In this document: piece by piece, positions 8,677 through 17,054 of the stretch
How positions within the stretch are numbered: the first letter of the stretch is position 1
Layout of the letters: each line of letters opens with the position of its first letter
Source of the DNA: Parapedobacter sp. SGR-10
Lineage (GTDB): Bacteria > Bacteroidota > Bacteroidia > Sphingobacteriales > Sphingobacteriaceae
NCBI RefSeq assembly: GCF_011030405.1
Contig: NZ_JAAJTJ010000002.1
Location: 248,001-312,000, forward strand
Direction: 5' to 3'
DNA length: 64,000 bases
Translations under genes and position numbers: made by a program
The notes under the pieces: model-generated
What the model was told of the DNA's origin: nothing
Databases searched by the model: none
The model's input: the letters and a program-made list of their open reading frames with translations, nothing else

Positions 8677-11475
8677 GTGAAAAAATTATTCTTATTAGAC
8701 GGTATGGCTCTTATCTATAGAGCTTACTTTGCTTTAAGCAAAGTGCCTAGATTGACTTCGTATGGTTTGAATACGGGAGCTATTTTAGGTTTTACCAATA
8801 CCCTGCTCGAAGTCCTCAAAAACCAACAGCCCACACATATCGCCGTAGTCTTTGATACAGCTGCTCCGACCAATCGACATATTGAGTTTGAAGCCTACAA
8901 AGCTCATCGGCAGGAGATGCCCGAAGATCTGTCAGCTTCTATTCCTTACATATTCAGATTGATTGAAGGTTTTAACATACCATTGATCACAATGGATGGC
9001 TATGAGGCGGATGATATCATCGGCACATTGGCAAAAAAAGCCGAAAATGAAGGCTTTACAGTGTATTGTATGACTCCGGACAAAGACTTTGGTCAATTGG
9101 TGTCGGACAATGTTTTTATCTTCAAGCCTGCACGTATGGGCAACGGAGCCGAAGTCTTGGGTGTACCGGAGATATTGGAAAAGTGGGAAATTACCGATGT
9201 CTCTCAAGTGATTGATATTCTTGGCCTATGGGGGGATGCTGTGGACAACATTCCCGGTATTCCCGGTATAGGGGAGAAGACTGCGAAGAAGTTGATTCAA
9301 GAGTTTGGTTCCATAGAGGGGCTGATTGCCAATACAGATAAGTTGAAGGGTAAATTACAAGAGAATGTCATCAATTACACGGAGCAAGGGTTGATATCGA
9401 AGAAGCTTGCTACGATCTTGTTGGATGTGCCGATAGCATTGGAGGAGGAGAAACTTTTGCTTCAAGAGCCTAACAGAGAAGTATTAGAACCTCTTTTTGC
9501 AGAGCTTGAATTTCGTACTTTGGGAAAAAGGGTCTTCGGTGAAGAGTTTTCGGTTGTGGAGAGCCGATCTGCTTCCCCTTCTGGTCAAATGGATTTGTTT
9601 GCCGTTCCTATGGATTTGCCTCAGAATCCGACAGAAGAAACGATACAATCCATTGTGCCTTCCAATAATATTGACAATGTCGAACACGAGTACACCCTTG
9701 TAGATACTCCGGAGAAAATCAATGAATTGATCGGATTGTTATCGGGTGTGTCCCGGTTTTGTTTTGATACAGAATCAACGGGATTGGATGCTTTGACGGC
9801 AGATATGGTCGGCATGTCCTTTTCTTTTGAAAGTCGCAAGGCCTACTACGTACCCGTTCCACCCGAAAGGGAGGACGCGTTGTCCATCATCTATGCGTTC
9901 AAGCCAATATTTGAAAATCCGGATATTATCAAAGTTGGGCAGAACATCAAATACGATCTGCTGATACTATCTCGATACGGCGTACATGTCAAGGGTGAAC
10001 TGTTCGATACAATGATTGCACATTACCTCATTGATCCCGACACTCGCCATGGTATGGATATCCTGGCCGAAACTTATCTCGGCTATACACCCGTGTCTAT
10101 CACAGAATTGATCGGTGCTAAGGGTAAGAACCAGGGTAATATGCGGGATGTACCCGTAGACAAAATAAAAGAATACGCTGCAGAGGATGCCGACATTACT
10201 TGGCAGTTGCATGAAAAGTTTCAGCCACTATTGGAGGAAACTCATACCACAAAATTGGCCAAGGGCGTCGAGTTTCCTCTTATCTATGTGCTCTCCGAAA
10301 TGGAAAAAAGCGGTGTAAAGATTGATGTGGATACACTCCGATCCTTTTCGAAGGAATTGGAAAAAGATATTCAGGATTTAGAAGCCCGTATTTATGAAAA
10401 GACGGGTGTTACATTCAACATCGCTTCGCCGAAGCAATTGGGAGAGGTCTTGTTTGATAAACTCGCGCTAGATCCCAAAGCGAAAAAGACAAAAACAGGG
10501 CAATACAAGACAGGTGAAGATGTGCTGTTGGCATTGGCACACAAATCTGATATTGTTCAGGATATTTTGGACTTCCGGCAATATCAGAAATTGAAATCGA
10601 CCTATGTAGACGCTTTGCCGACCTTGATCAACCCCCATACGGGTCTGATCCATACCTCCTACAACCAAGCAGTTGCTGCGACAGGACGGTTGAGTTCAAC
10701 CAATCCGAATCTACAAAATATACCCATCCGTACTGAAAAGGGCCGTGAAGTCCGTAAGGCCTTTATCCCAAGAGATCCTGGGCATATCCTGCTTTCGGCA
10801 GATTATTCACAGATCGAGTTGCGCATTATGGCCGAGTTGAGCCAAGACGAACAGATGCTGGAAGCCTTTGCTCAAGGACACGATATTCATAGGGCTACGG
10901 CCGCCAAGGTGTATGGGTTGGACCTTGAGGCCGTCACGGCCGACCAAAGACGCAATGCTAAGGCTGTCAACTTTGGTATTATCTATGGGCAGTCGGCTTT
11001 TGGACTTTCTCAAAATCTGGGTATTTCCCGCAAGGAGGCCGCAGAGATTATCGATCAATATTTTTCACAATATAAGGGTATCAAAAGGTATATGTCCGAA
11101 GTGATCGAGTTTGCGAAGGAACACGGCTATGTGGAGACCATTTTAAAGCGGAGGCGCTATCTTCGCGACATCAACTCAGCCAATATGACGGTGAGGGGAT
11201 TTGCTGAACGAAATGCTATCAATGCCCCTATACAAGGATCAGCAGCGGATATGATCAAGGTAGCTATGATCGGCATACAGAACGATATTGAAACACAGCA
11301 GCTGCAAGGTAAGATGATCATGCAGGTACATGACGAGTTGGTGTTTGATATTCCTAAAAAAGAGAAAGAAGTTTTTGCGGAAATCATTACAAATAGAATG
11401 AAAAATGCCATCGAACTACGTGTGCCGATCGAGATCGAGATCGGGGAAGGGGCGACTTGGTTGGAAGCGCATTAG
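8677..11475 (+). CDS. polA: DNA polymerase I
   Basis: 932 residues, the normal length. Residues 1-290: 5'-3' exonuclease (FLLDGMALIYRAYFA, TMDGYEADDIIG, GLWGDAVDNIPGIPGIGEKTA). Residues about 335-520: proofreading 3'-5' exonuclease with catalytic residues intact (FCFDTESTGLD near residue 360, QNIKYDLL, YAAEDADITWQL). Residues about 560-930: family A polymerase with motif A DYSQIELR (near 709), motif B RRNAKAVNFGIIYGQS (near 759) and motif C VHDELVFD (near 885). It fills gaps in repair and removes RNA primers. The start is GTG; the conserved KKLFLLDG follows at once, so no upstream start is needed. Transcribed alone, ending at a 22-bp-stem hairpin. Confidence 0.98.
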   Translation: MKKLFLLDGMALIYRAYFALSKVPRLTSYGLNTGAILGFTNTLLEVLKNQQPTHIAVVFDTAAPTNRHIEFEAYKAHRQEMPEDLSASIPYIFRLIEGFNIPLITMDGYEADDIIGTLAKKAENEGFTVYCMTPDKDFGQLVSDNVFIFKPARMGNGAEVLGVPEILEKWEITDVSQVIDILGLWGDAVDNIPGIPGIGEKTAKKLIQEFGSIEGLIANTDKLKGKLQENVINYTEQGLISKKLATILLDVPIALEEEKLLLQEPNREVLEPLFAELEFRTLGKRVFGEEFSVVESRSASPSGQMDLFAVPMDLPQNPTEETIQSIVPSNNIDNVEHEYTLVDTPEKINELIGLLSGVSRFCFDTESTGLDALTADMVGMSFSFESRKAYYVPVPPEREDALSIIYAFKPIFENPDIIKVGQNIKYDLLILSRYGVHVKGELFDTMIAHYLIDPDTRHGMDILAETYLGYTPVSITELIGAKGKNQGNMRDVPVDKIKEYAAEDADITWQLHEKFQPLLEETHTTKLAKGVEFPLIYVLSEMEKSGVKIDVDTLRSFSKELEKDIQDLEARIYEKTGVTFNIASPKQLGEVLFDKLALDPKAKKTKTGQYKTGEDVLLALAHKSDIVQDILDFRQYQKLKSTYVDALPTLINPHTGLIHTSYNQAVAATGRLSSTNPNLQNIPIRTEKGREVRKAFIPRDPGHILLSADYSQIELRIMAELSQDEQMLEAFAQGHDIHRATAAKVYGLDLEAVTADQRRNAKAVNFGIIYGQSAFGLSQNLGISRKEAAEIIDQYFSQYKGIKRYMSEVIEFAKEHGYVETILKRRRYLRDINSANMTVRGFAERNAINAPIQGSAADMIKVAMIGIQNDIETQQLQGKMIMQVHDELVFDIPKKEKEVFAEIITNRMKNAIELRVPIEIEIGEGATWLEAH

Positions 11476-11486
11476 GCGTTGTGTTG

Positions 11487-11540
11487 GCGCACGAATCCTT
11501 TCGTGTGCCTGCCTTTAAGCACACGAAAGGATTCGTGCGC
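11487..11540 (+). terminator. Large hairpin after polA
   Basis: Perfect 22-bp inverted repeat (11487-11508 with 11519-11540) with a 10-base loop, starting 12 bases after the polA stop. It lacks a close T-tract (the first TTTT is 9 bases downstream), so it may work as a terminator or as an mRNA 3'-end stabiliser. Confidence 0.6.
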
Positions 11541-11559
11541 TAGCGGAATTTTCTAAAAC

Positions 11560-11594
11560 TTTGGTAAAGTTCATAGATATTTTATCTAAGTTTG
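11560..11594 (+). promoter_or_regulatory. Candidate promoter of the psd gene
   Basis: TTTG at 11560-11563 and TAAGTTTG (fits TAnnTTTG) at 11587-11594, separated by 23 bases, slightly longer than the usual 19-21. Transcription from here would start just before the ATG at 11612, which argues against the upstream TTG start. Confidence 0.45.
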
Positions 11595-11611
11595 CAAGAA
11601 AAACAGGGGCT

Positions 11612-12265
11612 ATGAAATTTCATAAAGAAGGATATACCAGTTTAGCATTAGTTGTACTTTTTATCTTCATTATCAATGCGGTAGCTGATTATTATGATGC
11701 GCCGGAAGCGATAAAATGGATAATCTATATTGTTTCAGCGTTTCTGTTCCTTACTATTGTTCAGTTTTTCAGAAGCCCGATCAAACGGGTCATTCCCGAT
11801 GATCATGTGGTGCTTTGTCCCGCTGATGGTAAGGTGGTCGTGATCGAAGAAACTGAGGAAACCGAATATTTCAACGATAAACGTGTACAGGTGTCCATCT
11901 TCATGTCACCGATCAATGTGCACGTCAACCGCAATCCTGTCTCTGGTATTGTATCCTTTTTCAAATATCATCCCGGAAAGTTTTTGGTCGCTTGGCATCC
12001 CAAATCCTCTACAGACAACGAACGGACGACTATCGTAGTCAAAAAAGACAATGGCGTAGAAGTATTGTTTCGGCAGATTGCAGGGGCATTGGCAAGGCGT
12101 ATCGTCTGGTATGTCAAGGAAAATGACAAAGTGAAACAAGGAGACGAATTTGGATTTATCAAATTTGGATCACGGGTAGATTTATTTTTGCCCGTGGGTA
12201 CGGATGTCCATGTGAAAATCGGCCAAAAGGTGATCGGGGGAAAAACAGTGATTGCAAAACTTTAA
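11612..12265 (+). CDS. psd: Phosphatidylserine decarboxylase
   Basis: 217 residues from the ATG at 11612 (MKFHKEGY is the typical beginning of Bacteroidota Psd). Two N-terminal membrane helices (about 8-60) are followed by the catalytic domain: CPADGKVV, FMSPINVHVNRNPVSG, VLFRQIAGALARRIV, and KFGSRVDLFLP. The Gly-Ser in FGSR is the expected self-cleavage site that makes the pyruvoyl cofactor; short Bacteroidota Psd proteins have this form in place of the enterobacterial LGST. It converts phosphatidylserine to phosphatidylethanolamine at the inner membrane. A longer start at the TTG at 11561 would overlap the probable promoter, so I prefer the ATG. The histidine kinase gene follows after 109 bases. 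Confidence 0.93.
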   Translation: MKFHKEGYTSLALVVLFIFIINAVADYYDAPEAIKWIIYIVSAFLFLTIVQFFRSPIKRVIPDDHVVLCPADGKVVVIEETEETEYFNDKRVQVSIFMSPINVHVNRNPVSGIVSFFKYHPGKFLVAWHPKSSTDNERTTIVVKKDNGVEVLFRQIAGALARRIVWYVKENDKVKQGDEFGFIKFGSRVDLFLPVGTDVHVKIGQKVIGGKTVIAKL

Positions 12266-12274
12266 TCAATTTTA

Positions 12275-12328
12275 GAATTACGAATTACGAATTACGAATT
12301 ACGAATTACGAATTACGAATTACGAATT
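12275..12328. repeat. Heptanucleotide tandem repeat (GAATTAC)n
   Basis: Seven perfect head-to-tail copies of GAATTAC and a partial eighth, in the gap between psd and the histidine kinase gene. The unit is 7 bp, so copy-number change by slippage would not shift a reading frame here but would change the spacing upstream of the kinase gene. Confidence 0.95.
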
Positions 12329-12374
12329 TTCAAGTTATCGGCTATCTAAAAAAACAATTCATAATTAATTTTCC

Positions 12375-13400
12375 ATGGACTTTAGGTTATTGGTGTTCTA
12401 TATTTCACTTGGTTTTGCCGGGTCGTTGGCATTACTGAGTTTTTTTTATGAGGGGAATTGGAACCATTTCTTATTAATACTGGTCGTGGCTTTGGTGGTG
12501 ACGTATATTATTTTGTCAAGTGTATTCCAAAATGTTATCCATGAACGGATAAGTAATATCTACAAACTGATTCGTAATCTGAAGTTGGGCAAGGATCTCA
12601 AGGAGGTTTTGGCAGAGCACGCCAGTGACAACCCTATCCGTAGTATTGAACAGGAGGTCAAGGATTGGGCAAAGCAAAAAGTTGGCGAAATCGACCGACT
12701 CAAAGAGCAGGAGAAGTATCGTAGAGAATTTCTATCCAATATTTCCCATGAATTTAAAACCCCTTTGTTTGCTATACAGGGTTACATAGAGACTTTGCAG
12801 GACGGGATGATCGAAGAGGATCCGGATACAGCTCTTCAATTTTTGGACAAAGCTGCAAAGAATATTGATCGGTTGACCTATCTGATTGGCGATTTGGACG
12901 AAATATCTAAACTGGAAACCGGCAAAATTCCGCTCAACATCCAAAAATTTGACATTGTACAGCTGATCCATGAGACTATCTACCAAATGGTAGACAAAGC
13001 CAATAAAGCAAAAGTCAGTCTTGTCTTTACTCCTAAGAACAATAATCCTATATGGGTCAAAGCGGACCGTTTGAAGATACAGCAGGTATTGATCAATCTG
13101 ATCAGCAACTCAATAAAGTACGGAAAGGAAAATGGCAAGACTGAGATAAGTCTATTTCCCTTGTTGGACCATATATTGGTGGAAGTCACGGATAATGGGG
13201 AAGGCATAGAGGAAAAGTATCTATCTCGCGTGTTCGAGCGTTTCTACCGGACGGATGAAAGTAGGTCTAGGGAGATCGGTGGTTCGGGTTTGGGGCTTTC
13301 CATCGTCAAGCATATTGTCGAAGCCCACCAGCAGACTGTCAATGTCCGGAGTACCAAAGGTATAGGAACGACGTTTGGATTTACGTTGGCGAAGGCGTAA
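12375..13400 (+). CDS. PhoR-like membrane sensor histidine kinase
   Basis: 341 residues. Two membrane helices (about 5-25 and 30-50) with almost no periplasmic loop, a short linker, then HisKA with the phospho-acceptor in SNISHEFKTPLFAIQGY (His125), followed by HATPase_c: N box INLISNSIKYG, G1 DNGEGI, F box FERFYR, G2 GGSGLGLSIVKHIVE. All kinase residues are present. The architecture is that of PhoR/ResE-type kinases. No response regulator gene is adjacent, but the next two genes are a phosphate transporter and its PhoU-like partner behind a Pho-box-like site, so a phosphate-sensing role is plausible (inference). Upstream is a heptanucleotide tandem repeat. Confidence 0.92.
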   Translation: MDFRLLVFYISLGFAGSLALLSFFYEGNWNHFLLILVVALVVTYIILSSVFQNVIHERISNIYKLIRNLKLGKDLKEVLAEHASDNPIRSIEQEVKDWAKQKVGEIDRLKEQEKYRREFLSNISHEFKTPLFAIQGYIETLQDGMIEEDPDTALQFLDKAAKNIDRLTYLIGDLDEISKLETGKIPLNIQKFDIVQLIHETIYQMVDKANKAKVSLVFTPKNNNPIWVKADRLKIQQVLINLISNSIKYGKENGKTEISLFPLLDHILVEVTDNGEGIEEKYLSRVFERFYRTDESRSREIGGSGLGLSIVKHIVEAHQQTVNVRSTKGIGTTFGFTLAKA

Positions 13401-13412
13401 ACTTTGGCAAAC

Positions 13413-13446
13413 TTAACATTAAGTTAACATTAAGATGATACTTTTG
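13413..13446 (+). promoter_or_regulatory. Pho-box-like direct repeat and -7 element before the phosphate transport genes
   Basis: Two copies of TTAACATTAAG stand head to tail (TTAACA at 13413 and 13424, exactly 11 bp apart), followed by TACTTTTG (exact TAnnTTTG) at 13439-13446, 19 bases before the DUF47 start codon. No -33 element lies at the right distance; the repeats occupy that place, as at activator-dependent promoters. TTAACA repeats in 11-bp phase are the known PhoP/PhoB-type operator of Bacillus; using that rule here is inference. Confidence 0.65.
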
Positions 13447-13465
13447 TATCAAAATATGTATCACT

Positions 13466-14113
13466 ATGTCATTAAATAGCATTTTCCAATATTTCGTTCC
13501 GAAAGACAAGAAGTTCTTTCCTTTATTTGAGCAGGCGGGAGCGAATCTTATAGAAATGGCCAAGTTACTTCAAGAAAGTGTCCGTACGAACGATCTGGAA
13601 CTTAGAAGAGAAAACAACAGAAAACTAGAGGATTTGGAACACGTAGGAGACGGCATTACCCATCAGATACATTTGGAACTCGGTAAAAATTTTATTACGC
13701 CATTTGATCGTGAAGATATCCACTCTCTGGCCAGTTCATTGGATGATGTGGCTGATTTTATTCAAGGAGCATCCAATAGAATAGAGCTATATAAGGTAGA
13801 AAAACCTACCGAACCGATGAAAGACCTCACGGACTTGATTCTGGAAGCTGCTGAGCATGTTGCCAAAGCATTGTTTGAATTGAGAGATCTGAAAAACATC
13901 CGTAATATCACGGATTCGTGTGTACGGATAAACAGTGTAGAGAATAAAGCGGACTATATCTTTGACAAGGCTGTGGCCGACCTGTTTGAATATGAGACAG
14001 ACGCTATCTCATTGATCAAGCAGAAAGAAGTGTTGTCTGCGATGGAAAATGCTACGGACAAGTGTGAGGATGTAGCCAATGTGTTGGAAAGTATTCTTGT
14101 AAAAAATGCGTAA
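13466..14113 (+). CDS. DUF47 family PhoU-like phosphate transport regulator
   Basis: 215 residues, typical DUF47 length, all helical. Starts SLNSIFQYFVPKDKKFFPLFEQAG and contains the family's metal-binding-type stretches EDLEHVGDGITHQI and REDIHSLASSLDDVADFI, with matching ones in the second half (INSVENKADYIFD, MENATDKCEDVANVLE). Proteins of this family act with PiT transporters, which are normally encoded next door, as here (30 bases downstream, same operon). The start ATG lies 19 bases after a perfect -7 element preceded by Pho-box-like repeats, so phosphate control is likely. Confidence 0.93.
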   Translation: MSLNSIFQYFVPKDKKFFPLFEQAGANLIEMAKLLQESVRTNDLELRRENNRKLEDLEHVGDGITHQIHLELGKNFITPFDREDIHSLASSLDDVADFIQGASNRIELYKVEKPTEPMKDLTDLILEAAEHVAKALFELRDLKNIRNITDSCVRINSVENKADYIFDKAVADLFEYETDAISLIKQKEVLSAMENATDKCEDVANVLESILVKNA

Positions 14114-14143
14114 TCGCATTTTAAAACTTACATTCATTCTATT

Positions 14144-15154
14144 ATGATAACCACATTATTAGTAGTCGTTATCGTCTTAGCTATTGCGTTTGATTACATC
14201 AACGGTTTTCACGATGCGGCTAATTCTATTGCGACCATAGTCTCTACCAAGGTATTGACGCCATTTATGGCTGTACTTTGGGCAGCTCTGTTCAACTTTG
14301 CCGCATATTTTTATTTTACGGATCACAAGGTTGCCAATACTATAGCAAAAACGGTAATCGACGAATATATTACGTTGGAAGTGATTTTTGCCGGATTAGT
14401 TGCCGCTATCTCGTGGAATCTTTTCACTTGGTACTATGGTATCCCATCCAGCTCGTCACATACGTTGATCGGTGGTTTTGCAGGTTCGGGAATGGCTTAT
14501 GCTATTTTCATGGGCACTAATCCTATTGATGCGATCAATGTCAGTGCTACCTTGAAAATCTTATCATTTATTGTACTGGCGCCCGTCATCGGTATGACTA
14601 TTTCGATTATTATCACGCTCATCATTATTAATATATGTAAAAAGAGTAGGCCTCGGGTGGCAGAGCGTTGGTTCAAGATACTCCAATTGATCTCATCAGC
14701 AGGACTGAGTTTTGCCCATGGGGGCAATGACGCCCAGAAGGTGATGGGTATTATCGCCACAGCATTAATTGCCCAACAGGTTATTCCGGATTTTGAATCT
14801 ATGCCCGAGTGGGTGCCCTTATCCTGTTATGCGGCTATCGCGGCAGGGACGATGAGTGGAGGTTGGAAGATCGTCAAGACCATGGGTACGAAGATTACGA
14901 AAGTAACACCTTTGGAAGGTGTCAGTGCCGAGACTGCCGGAGCCGTGACATTGGGTATTACCGAGCATTTCGGTATCCCGGCTTCTACAACACATACCAT
15001 TACAGGCGCCATTATTGGTGTCGGGGTAGTCAAGCGGGTGTCTGCTGTACGTTGGGGGGTGACCATTAGTCTGTTATGGGCTTGGGTATTGACTATTCCA
15101 GTCAGTGCTGTGCTTGGAGGCCTGGCATTAGCAGTGTTGCATTACATTTTGTAG
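14144..15154 (+). CDS. PiT family inorganic phosphate transporter
   Basis: 336 residues with about ten membrane helices arranged as two inverted halves. Family signatures are in both: GFHDAANSIATIVSTKVLTP and GIPSSSSHTLIGGFAG in the first, FAHGGNDAQKVMGI and GIPASTTHTITGAIIGVGV in the second. PiT proteins take up phosphate (usually as a metal-phosphate complex) with protons or sodium across the inner membrane. It is co-transcribed with the DUF47 gene. The gene ends 57 bases before a 12-bp hairpin. Confidence 0.96.
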   Translation: MITTLLVVVIVLAIAFDYINGFHDAANSIATIVSTKVLTPFMAVLWAALFNFAAYFYFTDHKVANTIAKTVIDEYITLEVIFAGLVAAISWNLFTWYYGIPSSSSHTLIGGFAGSGMAYAIFMGTNPIDAINVSATLKILSFIVLAPVIGMTISIIITLIIINICKKSRPRVAERWFKILQLISSAGLSFAHGGNDAQKVMGIIATALIAQQVIPDFESMPEWVPLSCYAAIAAGTMSGGWKIVKTMGTKITKVTPLEGVSAETAGAVTLGITEHFGIPASTTHTITGAIIGVGVVKRVSAVRWGVTISLLWAWVLTIPVSAVLGGLALAVLHYIL

Positions 15155-15211
15155 CTAGATGGCCACAAGGTGAAAGGAGTCTAGTGTTTTTTATTGAGTA
15201 ACAGATAAAAA

Positions 15212-15240
15212 AACTAGAAATATTTGGGATATTTCTAGTT
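15212..15240. terminator. 12-bp hairpin after the phosphate transporter
   Basis: Perfect 12-bp inverted repeat (15212-15223 with 15229-15240), loop TTGGG. It has no T-tract after it on the plus strand, and it overlaps the -33 box of the probable OmpA-gene promoter, so a role as terminator is uncertain. Confidence 0.4.
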
Positions 15241-15254
15241 AATAGTTACCTTTA
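15223..15254 (+). promoter_or_regulatory. Candidate promoter of the OmpA-family gene
   Basis: TTTG at 15223-15226 and TACCTTTA (one mismatch to TAnnTTTG) at 15247-15254, separated by 20 bases, the preferred Bacteroidota spacing. It implies an untranslated leader of about 125 bases, as is common for abundant outer-membrane protein genes. Confidence 0.5.
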
Positions 15255-15385
15255 CACATTAATTTTACGACGACAGTACAACTTTGAAAGAAATTTATAA
15301 TTTTGATTGATTTTGGCACTGTTATTGTAAATAGATGTTAAAAACAGAGAACAATTAAAAATTTAATAACCTTAAAAAAAAGAGT

Positions 15386-16798
15386 ATGAACTATTCTACA
15401 ATTAAAAAAACAGCAATTGCTGCATCTCTAGTAGCCGCTTTGGGTTATGCAGAGAATGCACAGGCGCAAGCACAAGTATTCGGTGGACGTTCACAATATA
15501 GAACATGGTCTATCGGTTTGCAAGGTGGTATTACTACTCCTAATGTGCTTATCGGTGGTCAGAACGCCTTTGGCAAAAAAGTTGGTTATTTCCAAAACAA
15601 AGTTGGAGAATACTATGGTTTGACTATCCGTAAACAATTCTCTCCTCTATTCGGATTGGAATTGGAAGGTAACCGTGGTAAGATTAAGACTTACAATCAT
15701 GATCTTTATGTAAATGATGCCACAGGTGCTGGTTTTGAGCCGGGTTCGGGTGATGGAACTGGTCAGGCTAACTCTGCCATTACTTCTGTAAATTGGGCTG
15801 GTAGCTTGAATGGTGTTTTCCAATTGGGAACTATCGACTTCTTGAGAAGAGAAAATGCAGTTAATTTCTACGCTAAAGTGGGTTTGGGTGCATTTGCTTA
15901 CAATCCTGTTCAGTATGCCAATAATACATTCGATGGTGCAGAAGTGTATAACAACAAAGGAAACTGGGGAGATGAAATCTTCGGAGATCGCGATGCAGTA
16001 GGTGATCGTGACTATCGTCTAGGTATGTATGTACCTGTCGGTGTCGGAGTTAAGTTTAAGTTATCTGAAGTTGTTGCTTTGAACTTAGGTTATACAATGA
16101 ACTTTACTGATGAAGCGGCTCTTTACGGACCTTCATCAAGCGATAGCAAACAACGTTTTGCTAATGTTTACGGTGGTCTAGAGTTCACTTTAGGTTCTCG
16201 TGACAAAGAAAATTTGACATTTGCAAACCCTGTGTCAAACCTTTACGACGAGTTGAAAGATCCATCATTGCGCAACGAAGTTGAAGCTTTGAAACAACGT
16301 GTTTCTGCTTTGGAAGGTACTGTTGATCAATTGGGTAAAGACTCTGATGGAGACGGTGTATCAGACAAATTCGATAAATGTCCTAACACTCCTGCCGGTA
16401 CTCAAGTAGACGGTTCTGGATGTCCTATCAAATTCCCTGAGCCAGTTGTTCAAGCACCAGCTGCTACTACAGGTGAGTACTTTGCTCCAATCGGATTCGA
16501 ATTCGATAGCTCAGTATTGAAAACAGAGTCTTACGCTACTTTAGACAAATTGGCTAAAGAATTGCGTGATAACAACAAGTCTGTGACTTTGGATGGTTAT
16601 GCTTCTGCTGAAGGTACTGAAGCTTATAACTTGAACTTGTCTAAAGACCGTGCTAATGCAGTAAAACAATACTTGGTAAATGCGGGTGTTCCTGCATCAA
16701 GCATCATTGCTAACGGTTATGGTGAGGCTAACCCTATCGCATCTAACGATACTGAGGCTGGTCGCGTTCAAAACCGTCGTGTTGAGATCAAAAAGTAA
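15386..16798 (+). CDS. OmpA-family outer membrane protein
   Basis: 470 residues. Signal peptide 1 to about 28 (ends AQAQA); N-terminal beta-barrel to about residue 290 (RTWSIGLQGGITTPNV ... GGLEFTLGSRD); a short coiled coil (EVEALKQRVSALEGTVDQL); a thrombospondin type-3 calcium-type repeat (DSDGDGVSDKFDKCPNTP) with GCPIK; and a C-terminal OmpA peptidoglycan-binding domain (FDSSVLKTESYATLDKLA ... LSKDRANAVKQYL ... NRRVEIKK). It anchors the outer membrane to the cell wall and is probably abundant: codon choice is strongly biased towards a few codons, unlike its neighbours. Has its own probable promoter and is closed by an intrinsic terminator. Confidence 0.95.
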   Translation: MNYSTIKKTAIAASLVAALGYAENAQAQAQVFGGRSQYRTWSIGLQGGITTPNVLIGGQNAFGKKVGYFQNKVGEYYGLTIRKQFSPLFGLELEGNRGKIKTYNHDLYVNDATGAGFEPGSGDGTGQANSAITSVNWAGSLNGVFQLGTIDFLRRENAVNFYAKVGLGAFAYNPVQYANNTFDGAEVYNNKGNWGDEIFGDRDAVGDRDYRLGMYVPVGVGVKFKLSEVVALNLGYTMNFTDEAALYGPSSSDSKQRFANVYGGLEFTLGSRDKENLTFANPVSNLYDELKDPSLRNEVEALKQRVSALEGTVDQLGKDSDGDGVSDKFDKCPNTPAGTQVDGSGCPIKFPEPVVQAPAATTGEYFAPIGFEFDSSVLKTESYATLDKLAKELRDNNKSVTLDGYASAEGTEAYNLNLSKDRANAVKQYLVNAGVPASSIIANGYGEANPIASNDTEAGRVQNRRVEIKK

Positions 16799-16824
16799 TT
16801 CGAGAAATTTTAGAATTATATGTT

Positions 16825-16860
16825 AGTAAAAGCCGTTGCATTTATGCAACGGCTTTTACT
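16825..16860 (+). terminator. Intrinsic terminator after the OmpA-family gene
   Basis: Perfect 16-bp inverted repeat (16825-16840 with 16845-16860), loop TTTA, GC-rich core GCCGTTGC and a T-run in the descending arm. Stands 27 bases after the stop codon. Confidence 0.9.
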
Positions 16861-17054
16861 ATTTATACTATAGTAGTAATTCCTCTACAATTTGTAAATT
16901 TTGTTTTTATTCTCTTAAGGTGATTTTCGATATATGGCATACATTTTGATTAGCATGTGATATGCCTAATGAAAAATTACTGAAAAAAAGAGTAGCATTC
17001 TGGGGTAACATTTCGTTATAAAAATGCATACTTAATTAAAGAAAGAGAAGATTT

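Noticed and set aside
12275..12328. CRISPR-like array
   Set aside because: The unit is only 7 bp and there are no spacers; it is a simple tandem repeat. No CRISPR array or cas gene was seen in the window.
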